Source of the DNA: Ruegeria pomeroyi
GTDB taxonomy: Bacteria; Pseudomonadota; Alphaproteobacteria; Rhodobacterales; Rhodobacteraceae
Assembly (NCBI RefSeq): GCF_021405525.1
Contig: NZ_JAGQAG010000002.1
Location: 62,001-126,000 of the forward strand
Reading direction: 5' to 3'
Length of the DNA stretch: 64,000 nt
The notes under the pieces were generated by a model, which was given only the letters and a program-made list of their open reading frames with translations, made no database searches and was not told the DNA's origin. The stretch's first letter is position 1; each line of letters starts with the position of its first letter. Position numbers and translations under genes: made by a program. Below are positions 52,653 to 61,864 of this stretch, piece after piece.

Positions 52653-54188
52653 ATGACAAAGGCACAGACCGTTTTTTCAGGGGCACGCAAGGCCACAAGA
52701 GAAGAGATCGATGCAGATGCGCGGCGTTTGGCCAGCTGGCTTGCAAGCCAGGGGGTGGGCGAGAATGACGTGGTTGCGGGCCTGCTGTGGAACGATTTCG
52801 CCTTTCTCAGCCTGCCAAGGGCCTGCGGTTTGCTTGGGGCCTATCTGGTACCGTTGAACTGGCATCTGACCCGTGCAGAGCTGGACTACATCCTGAACGA
52901 TTGCGCTGCAAAGGTATTGGTGGGACACGATGTTTTGCTTGCGCAGGCCGGACTGGAGCACTCGGCATTGCTCCGGGTTATGGCCGTGCCGACCCCGCCA
53001 GAGATCGCCCGGGCCTATCCCAAGGTCCAGATCGCTGATCCCCAAGGCAATTGGTCTCACTGGGATGATCTGACAAGCCTATCCGAATATGACGGCGCCC
53101 CGTTGCCCGGCAATCGCGGCGGCATCTTTTACACCTCTGGCACGACGGGCAATCCGAAGGGCGTAAAACGTGCGCCGCTGGGTGATGATGTCTGGACGCG
53201 GGTTCGCGGCCGGACCCTGGCCGCTTTCGGGCTTGCTGGCGGCGGTGCCGGACACGTCGCCCTGGCCCCCGGCCCGCTGTATCATTCTGCCCCCAACGCC
53301 CATACCACGAATGCATGGGCACTGGGCATGGACCTGATCCTGATTCCGCGCTTTGATGCCGGAGCCACGCTTGATCTGATGCGGGCCCATCAGGTGAGCC
53401 ATGCGCATATGGTCCCGACGATGTTTTCGCGGCTGCTGGCCTTGCCCGAAGCAGACCGAACCCTGTTCGATCCCCGGCACCTTGTTGCGATCTGCCATGG
53501 GGCCGCGCCGTGCCCGGCGCCTGTCAAGCAGGCGATGATCGACTGGTTCGGCCCGGTCATCCTTGAATACTACGCCGGGACGGAAACCGGGATCATCGGC
53601 TGTTCGACATCGCAGGACTGGCTGAGCCGTCCGGGTACGATTGGCCGGGCAGCGGGCGAATGCGTGGTCAGGGTCATCGACGACGCGGGCCGCGAACTGC
53701 CCACTGGCGAAACGGGCCGGTTGATCTGTCACTCTGACAGCACCACCAGCTTTACCTATCACAATCGCGAAGGCAGCGAGCAGGTTGACGGATGGCCCGG
53801 CTACGTCGGGCTTGGGGACATCGGCCATGTTGACGAAGACGGCTTCATCTTTTTGACCGACCGCAGCGCGGATATCGTGATTTCGGGTGGCGCAAATATC
53901 TATCCCGCGGAGATCGAAAAGGAACTGATCACACTGGAGGGCGTCGGAGACTGCACCGTGTTCGGTGTCCCCCAGCCTGATCTGGGCGAAGGCGTGATTG
54001 CCTTGATCGAGCCGGCAGACGGTCACCTGCTGAGCGAAGCTGATCTCGTTGCCGCACTGAGGAACCGCATCGCCGCGTACAAGATTCCCCGCAAGTTCTT
54101 CGTCGTGGAAAGCCTGCCGCGCGAAGACAGCGGCAAGATCCGCAAGCGCGACCTGCGCGAGGCTTACAAGGAGGCTCTGAGCCAATGA
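52653..54188 (+). CDS. Acyl-CoA synthetase (AMP-forming)
   Basis: A 511-residue ANL-family ligase. Motifs: GIFYTSGTTGNPKGVKR near 158, AHMVPTMFSRLLALP near 258, ICHGAAPCPAPVKQAMIDWF near 286, LEYYAGTETGIIG near 308, and GYVGLGDIGHVDEDGFIFLT near 389 with the adenylate Asp. RSADIVISGGANIYPAEIEK near 410 and the final Lys in REDSGKIRKRDL complete it. It resembles the FadD4-like synthetases that activate cyclic or aromatic acids rather than simple fatty acids, by eye. The ATG at 52653 follows AGGAGGG. It overlaps the nitrilase gene by four bases. Confidence 0.85.
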   Translation: MTKAQTVFSGARKATREEIDADARRLASWLASQGVGENDVVAGLLWNDFAFLSLPRACGLLGAYLVPLNWHLTRAELDYILNDCAAKVLVGHDVLLAQAGLEHSALLRVMAVPTPPEIARAYPKVQIADPQGNWSHWDDLTSLSEYDGAPLPGNRGGIFYTSGTTGNPKGVKRAPLGDDVWTRVRGRTLAAFGLAGGGAGHVALAPGPLYHSAPNAHTTNAWALGMDLILIPRFDAGATLDLMRAHQVSHAHMVPTMFSRLLALPEADRTLFDPRHLVAICHGAAPCPAPVKQAMIDWFGPVILEYYAGTETGIIGCSTSQDWLSRPGTIGRAAGECVVRVIDDAGRELPTGETGRLICHSDSTTSFTYHNREGSEQVDGWPGYVGLGDIGHVDEDGFIFLTDRSADIVISGGANIYPAEIEKELITLEGVGDCTVFGVPQPDLGEGVIALIEPADGHLLSEADLVAALRNRIAAYKIPRKFFVVESLPREDSGKIRKRDLREAYKEALSQ

Positions 54189-55117
54189 AACGCCAGCTTA
54201 CGCTTACCGCCGCGCAACTCGCCCCCGAACGGGACGGACCGGGTGCCACACTGCCAAAAGCGCTGGATGCCATCAGCGATGCGGCGGCGGCGGGCTCTGA
54301 CCTGATTGCCTTTCCCGAGGTGTTCCTGTCGGGGTATCCGTTCTACTGCCTGCATATCGACGCGCAAACCGCACGTCCCCTGAAGGCGGGTTATCTGCGC
54401 AAGGGTGTGTCGATGGATGGTCCGGAAATCGCGGCCCTTGCACGGTCGGCGCAGGATCACGGCATCCATGTCGTCATGGGGCTGAGCGAACGTGAAGGCG
54501 ATACGCTTTACAACACGCAGGCCTTCTTCGGCCCGACCGGCCTGTTGGGCCGGCGGCGCAAGGTCATGCCGACGCACCATGAACGGATGGTCTGGGGCAT
54601 GGGCGACGGGCGCGACTTCCCGCTGTTTGAAACGGAGATCGGGCGACTTGGCGGGCTGATCTGCTTTGAGCACTCAAACGCGCTCTATCGTTATGCGGTG
54701 CAAGGTCAGGGCGAACAGATCCATGTGGCCCAATGGCCCGGCGGCATCGCGGGAATTGACGGCATCATGGAACATGCGATGTGCCATTACGCCTTCGAGG
54801 CACAGTGTTTCGTGGTCACGGTCACGGCCATCAATACGCCCGAGATGATCGCGGCGTTGGGCGATGGCGGCAGCACCGGGCTGCTCGCGCCCGGTGGTGG
54901 CATGTCGGGGGTCATCGACTGTCGGGGCAACTGGGTCGCCAAATCGGACCCCGATACCGAGATGCTGGTGCATGGCAATGTCGACTATGAACAGATCGAA
55001 GGGTTCAAGATGTTCGTCGACAGCGCCGGGCATTATGCCCGGCCCGATATCGTGCGCTGCGTGATTGATCGCACACCGCGTCTCCCGGTGAGTTTTGAAG
55101 GAGAAGAGAATGACTGA
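54185..55117 (+). CDS. Carbon-nitrogen hydrolase (nitrilase superfamily)
   Basis: A 310-residue hydrolase with the Glu45-Lys126-Cys160 triad in FPEVFLSGYP, GRRRKVMPTHHERMVWGMGD and GLICFEHSN. The length and the THHERMVWGMGDG region are those of true nitrilases (branch 1) rather than amidases, although the Cys motif CFEH differs from the common CWEN. It would hydrolyse a nitrile or amide to the acid and ammonia. It lies between the acyl-CoA synthetase and an SDR remnant with tight overlaps, so it likely prepares the acid that the synthetase activates. Confidence 0.82.
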   Translation: MKRQLTLTAAQLAPERDGPGATLPKALDAISDAAAAGSDLIAFPEVFLSGYPFYCLHIDAQTARPLKAGYLRKGVSMDGPEIAALARSAQDHGIHVVMGLSEREGDTLYNTQAFFGPTGLLGRRRKVMPTHHERMVWGMGDGRDFPLFETEIGRLGGLICFEHSNALYRYAVQGQGEQIHVAQWPGGIAGIDGIMEHAMCHYAFEAQCFVVTVTAINTPEMIAALGDGGSTGLLAPGGGMSGVIDCRGNWVAKSDPDTEMLVHGNVDYEQIEGFKMFVDSAGHYARPDIVRCVIDRTPRLPVSFEGEEND

Positions 55118-55218
55118 ATTTGCGGGCAGGATTGGCAATCGTTCTGTTCCTTGCCTCTGACCGGGCGTCCTTTGTGAATGGCGAGGTTCTGGTGGCAGAC
55201 AGCGGCTATATGGCCTGA
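55110..55218 (+). pseudogene. Short-chain dehydrogenase gene with internal deletion
   Basis: An ATG at 55110 with AAGGAGAAGAG before it begins MTEFAGRI, a usual SDR start, and overlaps the nitrilase stop by eight bases. After eight codons the sequence shifts frame into IVLFLASDRASFVNGEVLVA and DSGYMA-stop, the end of SDR proteins (where the SDR consensus is FLASDxASFVxGxxxxVDGG). About 210 codons in between are missing. The operon once had a functional dehydrogenase here. Confidence 0.7.
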
Positions 55219-55325
55219 AAGCTGCGGTCGGGGCATCGCAAAGTTTTTTGACGCTTTGCAAAAAGTATACGGTTCCGTGCCGCGCTAGCCTGAGATCAAC
55301 AATAATCCAACGGGAGAACCCTGTC

Positions 55326-56573
55326 ATGAAGATCAAATCATTGCTTGCCCTTGCGCTGGCCGGCACAACGGCCCTTGCCACCCCGGCCCTTGCCGAGGGC
55401 ACCATCAAGATCGCGGTCATCGAACCGCTGTCCGGCCCGCTGGCCGCAAACGGTGGCGATATTCTGGAACGTTTCCAGTTTCTCTTTGGCCGCGTGAATG
55501 ACGCGGGCGGCGTTCTGGGCGGCCAGATGTTCGAGGTGATCGGCCTCGATAACGGCTGGGACGTGGAAAAGACCGCGCAGCAGATGCAGCGCGCCGCCGA
55601 TGAGGGTGTTGATTACGTGATCAACGGCATCGGGCCGCAACATGCCACGGCGATCACCAACTTCATCCGCAAGCACAACCGCCGCAACGAAGGCGCGGAG
55701 ATGGCGTTCCTGGCGCATTCGGCCGGTGACAATGCGATCACAACCGAGAATTGCGACTACTATCAGGCGGTGTTCGATCCGACCGTCGAGATGAAGCTGA
55801 ACGCCCTGATTTCGGGCATGCAGGAACTGGGCATCGAAGGCCCGGTCTTCACCATCAACCCCGATTTCTCCTTCGGTCAGACAGTTGATGCGTCTTTCAA
55901 GGAGCTCGCCGGCAAGGCCGGGATCGAGATCGTGGGGTCCGAGATGATCGCGCCCTTCGGGCAGGTGCAGGACTTCACGCCGCTGGTGGCCCGGATCAAG
56001 GCATCGGGTGCCAAGGTCGTGATGACCGGCAATTTCGGACCTGACCTGATCCGGCTGCTGAACGCATCGGTCGACAGCGGTCTGGATGTGCGGTTCGCGG
56101 CGCTCTACGGGCCGGATCCTTCCACGATGGCCGCAGTCGGTGCCGACAAGTTCGAGGCCGCCGGGGTGATCGCCCCGTTCGAATATGACGAGAACGACAC
56201 CGGTGGCTTGCCGGTTCTGGAAGAGCTGAACGTGACCTACCGGGAAGTGGCCAAGACGAGCTGGGGCATCGACCGGTATCGCATGCTGGTGGATGGCATC
56301 GTCGGCGCGATCGAGGCCGCAGGCGACGCTGAGCCAAAGGCGGCCATGGGTTCGATCGGCGGAGTCAAGCTGACCACGGCGGGCGGCGAAGGCTACGTGC
56401 GCGTCGAGGACAATCAGATGGTCATTCCCTATTTCATCATCGGCGTTGACAAGGCGGCACCCGCAACCGTGCTCTACAAGGGAGACGACATCGGGTTCGG
56501 CTGGAAAACCGAAAAAATCATTCCTGCAGAAACGATGGCGCTGGCACCGACCTGCAAAATCGAAAAGCCCTGA
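55326..56573 (+). CDS. Liv-type ABC transporter substrate-binding protein
   Basis: A 415-residue periplasmic binding protein. The signal peptide ends TPALAEG near 23, then KIAVIEPLSGPLAANGGDIL near 27, GGQMFEVIGLDNGWDVEKTA near 64 and YVINGIGPQHATAITNFIR near 95. Upstream, GCAAAG and CTTTGC at 55238-55259 flank ten bases and may be an operator, weakly supported. It is followed by a terminator before the permease genes. Substrate unknown; the neighbours suggest an amide-, nitrile- or amino-containing alcohol. Confidence 0.87.
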   Translation: MKIKSLLALALAGTTALATPALAEGTIKIAVIEPLSGPLAANGGDILERFQFLFGRVNDAGGVLGGQMFEVIGLDNGWDVEKTAQQMQRAADEGVDYVINGIGPQHATAITNFIRKHNRRNEGAEMAFLAHSAGDNAITTENCDYYQAVFDPTVEMKLNALISGMQELGIEGPVFTINPDFSFGQTVDASFKELAGKAGIEIVGSEMIAPFGQVQDFTPLVARIKASGAKVVMTGNFGPDLIRLLNASVDSGLDVRFAALYGPDPSTMAAVGADKFEAAGVIAPFEYDENDTGGLPVLEELNVTYREVAKTSWGIDRYRMLVDGIVGAIEAAGDAEPKAAMGSIGGVKLTTAGGEGYVRVEDNQMVIPYFIIGVDKAAPATVLYKGDDIGFGWKTEKIIPAETMALAPTCKIEKP

Positions 56574-56587
56574 TCCGATCACATCCC

Positions 56588-56618
56588 GCCCGAGGGCCCG
56601 CGTGGCCTTCGGGCTTTT
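56588..56618 (+). terminator. Terminator between binding-protein gene and livH
   Basis: GCCCGAGGGCC pairs with GGCCTTCGGGC (10 of 11) around CGCGT and is followed by TTTTCATT. It has the form of a Rho-independent terminator and would favour expression of the binding protein over the membrane complex. Confidence 0.8.
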
Positions 56619-56662
56619 CATTCGTGTCTTGTTGCACAGCCACGCTGACCATAGAGGTTTAG

Positions 56663-57610
56663 ATGGAAATCCTTCCATTTGTTCTGTTGAATGGCACGCT
56701 GTTTGGCATGCTCTTGTTCATGCTCGCCGCAGGCCTGACGCTGATTTACGGCATGATGGGTGTGATCAATTTCGCGCATGCGAGCTTTTACATGTTGGGG
56801 GCCTATCTGGGCTATCAGGTATCTGTCTGGGCCGGGTTCTGGGCAGGTATGATCGTCGTGCCAGTGGTTTTGGGACTTGCTGGCGTGGTCTTCCGGCGGG
56901 TTCTGATCAGCCGGTTGGCTATTGAAGATCAGGTCAGCCAGCTTTTGGTGACATTCGGGGCGGCCATGGTCATCACCGAAGGGGTGCAGATCATCTGGGG
57001 ACGACTCGCCGTTCCCTACCGCATCCCCGAGGAAATGACGGGCGCGCTGTTCAACGTCGGCGGGCTCGACTTCCCGATCTATCGTTTTTTCATTCTCGTG
57101 GTCTCGTTTCTGCTGTTTGCGGTGATCCTGCTGATCCTGAAACAGACCCGCATCGGGTTGATCCTGTCGGCAGCCCAATCCAGGCCGCAGATGGTGCGGG
57201 CGATGGGCTATGACCTTGACCGGGTGAATGACTGGGTCTTTGCCGCCGGTGTTGCCGTGGCTGGACTGGCCGGGGTCATGGCGGGGAACCTGCTGGGCGT
57301 TTATCCGGTGATGGCCGAGCGTATCACGCCGCTCCTGTTCGTGATTGTCGTGGTCGGCGGCCTGGGCTCCCTGAATGGCGCACTGATCGTTGCCCTGGCG
57401 CTGGGGCTGATCGACACGGCGGCGACCACCTACAAACTCTCGGCAGAGCCGCTGGTCACAGCACTTTTTGGCGCACCTGAACGCGGCACGTTCCTAGCGG
57501 ACCTCGCCCGCTTCAACACCACCAGCTTTGCGCCCATCCTGCCCTATCTGCTGATGTTGATCGTGCTGCTGATCAGACCGCGCGGCCTCTTTGGTCAGAG
57601 GGACTTGTGA
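56663..57610 (+). CDS. livH: ABC transporter permease, LivH type
   Basis: A 315-residue inner-membrane permease with about eight hydrophobic segments. It has AGLTLIYGMMGVINFAHASF near 22 (the LivH signature), VTFGAAMVITEGVQIIWG near 95, a coupling helix near SAAQSRPQMVRAMGYDLDRV 171 and LFVIVVVGGLGSLNGALIV near 230. It ends in GLFGQRDL. It overlaps livM by one base. Confidence 0.9.
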   Translation: MEILPFVLLNGTLFGMLLFMLAAGLTLIYGMMGVINFAHASFYMLGAYLGYQVSVWAGFWAGMIVVPVVLGLAGVVFRRVLISRLAIEDQVSQLLVTFGAAMVITEGVQIIWGRLAVPYRIPEEMTGALFNVGGLDFPIYRFFILVVSFLLFAVILLILKQTRIGLILSAAQSRPQMVRAMGYDLDRVNDWVFAAGVAVAGLAGVMAGNLLGVYPVMAERITPLLFVIVVVGGLGSLNGALIVALALGLIDTAATTYKLSAEPLVTALFGAPERGTFLADLARFNTTSFAPILPYLLMLIVLLIRPRGLFGQRDL

Positions 57611-58821
57611 TGCTGCGTCTTCTTGCCATTGCCGCCGCCCTGATCGCCCTTGTGCTGTTGCCCTATTATGCGGGCAGCAACACGACGATCACCATTGCCA
57701 CGCAAACCCTGGTCTGGGTGGTCTTGGCGCTCAGCTACAACATCGTGTTGGGACAGACCGGGCTTTTGTCCTTTTGTCATGCGGTGTTTTTCGGCGCGGG
57801 TGCCTTTGCCGCGAGCCACATCATCGTGGCCGCTGATGGCGGCAGTTGGAGCGGCTGGCCGGTCTGGCTCACCCCTTTGCTGACGTTTGGTGTCGGTGCC
57901 GTAACCGCGTTTCTGCTGGGGCTTTTTCTGGCGGCGCGCACGGGCGTTGCCTTCGTCATGATCACCTTGGCCATCAGCCAGTTGGTGATCTATCTGGCCA
58001 TCGCGTTTGATTCCATCTTTGGCGGCGAAGGCGGTATCGGGATCGACCGGGCCTATGATGATTTCCTCTTTGGTCTGGCGAGCTTTGGCCCGCAGCGCGA
58101 GGCCTACTGGCTGGTGCTGACGTGGGCGTTGATTGCGGCTGGCCTGATCTGGCTGCTCAGGCGAACCTCATTTGGAATGCTGGCCGAGGCGACGCGCGAA
58201 AACGAGGAGCGCGTTCGCTTTTCCGGCCAGTCGACATGGCATATCCGCCTGATTTCACTGGTTATCGCAGGTGGGTTCGCAGGGTTGGCCGGGGCGCTGC
58301 ACGCCCTCAATATCGAGCAAGTCTCGACCGATCAGTTCTCCCTCAAGACCTCGGCCTTTGCGCTCTTCATGTGTGTCATAGGCGGCGCGCGACATTTCCT
58401 TGGCCCCGTTCTGGGGGCGATCTTCCTGTCTGTTCTGGACAAGGTCCTGCCGGATTATACCAGCGCATGGCTGCTGTATCTCGGACTGATCTTTATCGTG
58501 ATCGTGCTCTACGCACCCGGCGGGCTTGCGGGAGTGATTGACGATCTCTGGTCGCGATACGTCCGTGACCGTGGCACCGCCAAACCACGCCGCGATGCCC
58601 TGCTTGTCATGGGCATTCTGCTCGCCGGGCTGGGGCTGATCCTGGTCGTGGAAATGGCCACATCGCTTGGGGCGGCCTTGGGTTTCGAGGCTGGTGGATC
58701 AATCAACATCTTCGGGGTGACGGTGGATCCGAAATCCGTTCTGCCCTGGTGCGTTGCGATCGTGGCATTGGCGGGCAGCGCATTGCTCTTCCGACAGGTC
58801 AAGGGGGAGGCGGAAACATGA
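57610..58821 (+). CDS. livM: ABC transporter permease, LivM type, with C-terminal extension
   Basis: A 403-residue permease. The LivM core is about 1-325: VVLALSYNIVLGQTGLLSFC near 38, SFGMLAEATRENEERVRFSG near 187, GFAGLAGALHALNIEQVS near 218 and CVIGGARHFLGPVLGAIFLS near 257. About 75 further residues add two more predicted helices (LLVMGILLAGLGLILVVEMA and CVAIVALAGSALLFRQV), absent from ordinary LivM proteins. The ATG at 57610 overlaps the livH stop; a GTG one codon earlier is possible. Confidence 0.87.
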   Translation: MLRLLAIAAALIALVLLPYYAGSNTTITIATQTLVWVVLALSYNIVLGQTGLLSFCHAVFFGAGAFAASHIIVAADGGSWSGWPVWLTPLLTFGVGAVTAFLLGLFLAARTGVAFVMITLAISQLVIYLAIAFDSIFGGEGGIGIDRAYDDFLFGLASFGPQREAYWLVLTWALIAAGLIWLLRRTSFGMLAEATRENEERVRFSGQSTWHIRLISLVIAGGFAGLAGALHALNIEQVSTDQFSLKTSAFALFMCVIGGARHFLGPVLGAIFLSVLDKVLPDYTSAWLLYLGLIFIVIVLYAPGGLAGVIDDLWSRYVRDRGTAKPRRDALLVMGILLAGLGLILVVEMATSLGAALGFEAGGSINIFGVTVDPKSVLPWCVAIVALAGSALLFRQVKGEAET

Positions 58822-59564
58822 GCGCGCTTGTTCTCGAAAACCTGTGCAAGAGTTTCGGCAAGACCGAGATCATCCGCGATGCCAACCTCGACGTTGAAAC
58901 CGGTGAACGCCGAGCGATCATCGGGCCCAATGGCGCAGGAAAATCGACCTTGTTCAACCTGATCTCCGGCAGGCTCAGACCAAGTGCGGGCTCCGTCCGG
59001 ATGAACGGCGCGGAAATCGGTGGGACGGCGCCGCACTTGCTGGCGCGTCGCGGTCTGTCGCGCTCGTTTCAGGTGTCGAACCTTTTTGCCGGGCTGACGG
59101 TGCGCGAAAACCTGATGCGGGCGCTCTTGCGCTCCCATGGATACGGCGTGTCGCCCTTCCGTTTCCCCATGGGCAACAGGGCGCTTCGGGCGGATGTCGA
59201 TGATCTGCTGGAGCGATCCGACCTGACAAGCAGGGCTAACACTCAGGCAGGTGAACTGGCCTATGCCGATCAACGCAGCCTTGAGATTGCCATGACCATT
59301 GCAGGCAAGCCGTCGGTGGTGCTGCTGGACGAGCCGACCGCAGGGATGAGCCGCGAGGAAACCACCCGCGCAATCGAGCGGATCAAGCAGATGACCGAAA
59401 ACAGAACGCTTGTCATCGTCGAACATGACATGGGTGTGGTATTTTCGCTAGCGGACCGGATTTCCGTACTGGTGCGCGGGCATGTCATTGCCACGGGCAA
59501 GCCCGACGACATCCGCAAGGATCCAAGGGTGCAAGAGGCCTATCTGGGGGCGGAACATGCTTGA
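58818..59564 (+). CDS. livG: ABC transporter ATP-binding protein, LivG type
   Basis: A 248-residue ATPase. Walker A is IIGPNGAGKSTLFN near 34, the Q-loop region is LSRSFQVSNLFAGLTVREN near 82, and Walker B is VVLLDEPTAGMSREET near 168. The signature, usually LSYGxQR in LivG, is LAYADQRSLEIAMTI near 151, with Ala for the Gly. The other key residues are present. It overlaps livM by four bases and livF by eight. Confidence 0.9.
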   Translation: MSALVLENLCKSFGKTEIIRDANLDVETGERRAIIGPNGAGKSTLFNLISGRLRPSAGSVRMNGAEIGGTAPHLLARRGLSRSFQVSNLFAGLTVRENLMRALLRSHGYGVSPFRFPMGNRALRADVDDLLERSDLTSRANTQAGELAYADQRSLEIAMTIAGKPSVVLLDEPTAGMSREETTRAIERIKQMTENRTLVIVEHDMGVVFSLADRISVLVRGHVIATGKPDDIRKDPRVQEAYLGAEHA

Positions 59565-60252
59565 AACCCGGAACCTCAACGCCTTTTACGGCAAAAGCCA
59601 TGTGCTGCACGGCGTCGGTCTGCGGGTGAACAGCCACGAGGTGGTCGCCCTTGTGGGACGTAACGGCGTCGGGCGCTCGACCCTGATCAAGGCGATCATG
59701 CGCGAAGTTCAGACCACCGGGCAGATCATCTTTGATGGCGAGGATCTGGCGCAAATGCCGACGCATCAGGTGGCGCGCAGCGGGATCGCCTATGTGCCGG
59801 AACATCGCGAAATTTTCGCGGGCCTGACCGTCGCTGAAAACCTCGCCCTTGTGCGGGCAAAGCCCCGGACCGGCGCGCTGTGGGATATCGCCCGCGTGCT
59901 CCGCCGGTTTCCCAATCTGGCCGAACGGATGAACACCGATGCCGGTGTGCTGTCGGGCGGCGAGCAACAGATGCTGGCGACGGCCCGGGCGCTCTTGTCC
60001 GATCCCAAACTGATCCTGATCGATGAGCCGACCGAGGGGCTGGCCCCGCGCATCGTGCAGGACATCGCGCGCATCCTGCATGAGCTGAAACAGGACGGTC
60101 TGGCCATTCTGCTGGTTGAGCAGAAGCTCGATATCGCGCTGGATGTGGCGGACCGCATCTATGTGATGGGCCACGGCGATATCGTCTTCGAAGGAACGCC
60201 CGCGGAATTTGAAGGCCATCCCGACATCCGTCGCGATTGGTTGGAGGTCTAA
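59557..60252 (+). CDS. livF: ABC transporter ATP-binding protein, LivF type, with Arg in Walker A
   Basis: A 231-residue ATPase with LivF landmarks YVPEHREIFAGLTVAENLAL near 85, signature GVLSGGEQQMLATARAL near 130, Walker B LILIDEPTEGLAP near 152 and the H-loop residue replaced in VEQK, as is usual in LivF. Walker A reads GRNGVGRSTL: the ATP-phosphate Lys at about 40 is Arg (codon CGC). In most ATPases this change strongly lowers hydrolysis. Because LivG of the pair is normal, the transporter may work with one active site. Codon use does not suggest decay. Confidence 0.88.
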   Translation: MLETRNLNAFYGKSHVLHGVGLRVNSHEVVALVGRNGVGRSTLIKAIMREVQTTGQIIFDGEDLAQMPTHQVARSGIAYVPEHREIFAGLTVAENLALVRAKPRTGALWDIARVLRRFPNLAERMNTDAGVLSGGEQQMLATARALLSDPKLILIDEPTEGLAPRIVQDIARILHELKQDGLAILLVEQKLDIALDVADRIYVMGHGDIVFEGTPAEFEGHPDIRRDWLEV

Positions 60253-60253
60253 G

Positions 60254-61864
60254 ATGAAAGATTATGATTACATCGTCATTGGCGCGGGGTCTGCCGGCGC
60301 GGTGATTGCCGCGCGACTGTCCGAAAGCGGCGCTGACAGCGTGCTGGTGCTCGAAGCCGGCGGCTGGGACTTTCACCCCTATACCTACGTTCCCGCGCTT
60401 CAGATGAACGCGGTCGGGAATGACAGTTTCGATTGGCGCTATGCGGTCAAACCGGACCCGTCGCGCAACATGCGCGAGGATATGTGGCCCGCCGGCAAGG
60501 TCGTGGGTGGCGGCTCGGCCATCAATGGAATGGTCTACGTGCGCGGCACCGCAGAAGATTACGACGGGTGGGCCCAGTTGGGTGCGACCGGATGGGACTA
60601 CGACCATGTGCTGCCCTATTACCGCCGTGCGGAATCCAATGCGCGCGGGGCGGATGCCTGGCACGGTGGCGATGGCCCCATCGGCGTGGATGACACGCGT
60701 GCGGGCCGTCCCGTGAACCAGATGTTCATCGACGCGGCCACCAATGTCGGCATTCCGCGCAACGATGATTCCAACGGAGAGTTCTTTCACGGGCTGGGGC
60801 ACAGCCAGTCGAACATAAAAAACGGCCTGCGCTCATCCACGGCGCGCGCCTATCTGCACCGCGCCGCCCTGCGCCGGAATTGCAAGGTGCTGACCCGTGC
60901 GTTGGTGCAGCGGATCGAAATCGAGAAAGGCCGCGCCACCGGCGTCACCTTTGTCCGCAAAGGGCAAACCCAGGTCGTGAACGCCCGCAAGGAAGTGATC
61001 CTGTCCGCCGGCACGATCGCCACCCCGAAACTGCTAATGTTGTCCGGCATCGGCGATGCTGAAGTGTTGGCGGCCCATGGAATCACGGTGAACGCCGATC
61101 TACCGGGTGTCGGTCAGAACCTGCAGGAACATCCCGGCGTGATCGTCAGCTATAACGTGGACAGCCCGACGCTGAATGCCGAAACCGGCGTGCTGGATTA
61201 TCTGCGCCACGGGCTGCAATTCGCCTTGATGCGCAAGGGTGCTGCCACGACGGGTATTGCCCATGTTGTCGGCTTTATCAAATCGCGGCCCGAACTGGAC
61301 ATTCCCGACCTGCAAATCCACTTCTCGCCCTTCGCTTATGATTTCGGCACCGAAGGGGCCACGCTCGCCAATGAGCGGGCATGCGGTGCAGCAGTGAATG
61401 TGTGCCGCCCCAATGCCCGGGGGCAAATCATGCTGGCGTCAAGTGATCCAAGCGCCCCACCCGTGATCGAACACCAACTGCTGGGCAGCGACGAAGATGT
61501 CGCCACCCTCATCCGGGGTATCCGGATTGTGCGCGAGATTTTCGCGACCAAGCCGATGGCAAACGTCACTCTGGGCGAGCGCCTGCCGGGGCCGGATGTC
61601 CAAAGCGACAAAGCGCTGGAGGAGGCCATTCGCGCCATGGCCTTTCCGATGTACCACCCCGCTGGAACGGCAAAGATGGGCCGGGACGATGATCCGATGG
61701 CGGTGCTGTCGCCCGATCTGAAGGTGCGCGGCATCAACGGACTTCGCGTTGCCGATGCCTCGATCATGCCGCGCCTGATTTCTGCCAATACCAACGCCGC
61801 CGCGATCATGATCGGGGAAATGGCAAGCGACTACATTCTTGAGAGAAAGGAAATTTCGGCATGA
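60254..61864 (+). CDS. GMC-family FAD-dependent alcohol oxidoreductase
   Basis: A 536-residue flavoprotein of the glucose-methanol-choline family. The FAD motif is YIVIGAGSAGAVIAARLSES near 6, the GMC signature GKVVGGGSAINGMVYVRG near 80, the second signature AGTIATPKLLMLSGIG near 250, and the catalytic His is in AFPMYHPAGTAKMG near 470 with the final Asn in SANTNAAAIMIGE near 510. It oxidises a primary alcohol to the aldehyde, which the aldehyde dehydrogenase two genes on could take further. It resembles choline dehydrogenase and AlkJ-type enzymes; choline itself is unlikely without betaine genes nearby. Confidence 0.87.
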   Translation: MKDYDYIVIGAGSAGAVIAARLSESGADSVLVLEAGGWDFHPYTYVPALQMNAVGNDSFDWRYAVKPDPSRNMREDMWPAGKVVGGGSAINGMVYVRGTAEDYDGWAQLGATGWDYDHVLPYYRRAESNARGADAWHGGDGPIGVDDTRAGRPVNQMFIDAATNVGIPRNDDSNGEFFHGLGHSQSNIKNGLRSSTARAYLHRAALRRNCKVLTRALVQRIEIEKGRATGVTFVRKGQTQVVNARKEVILSAGTIATPKLLMLSGIGDAEVLAAHGITVNADLPGVGQNLQEHPGVIVSYNVDSPTLNAETGVLDYLRHGLQFALMRKGAATTGIAHVVGFIKSRPELDIPDLQIHFSPFAYDFGTEGATLANERACGAAVNVCRPNARGQIMLASSDPSAPPVIEHQLLGSDEDVATLIRGIRIVREIFATKPMANVTLGERLPGPDVQSDKALEEAIRAMAFPMYHPAGTAKMGRDDDPMAVLSPDLKVRGINGLRVADASIMPRLISANTNAAAIMIGEMASDYILERKEISA

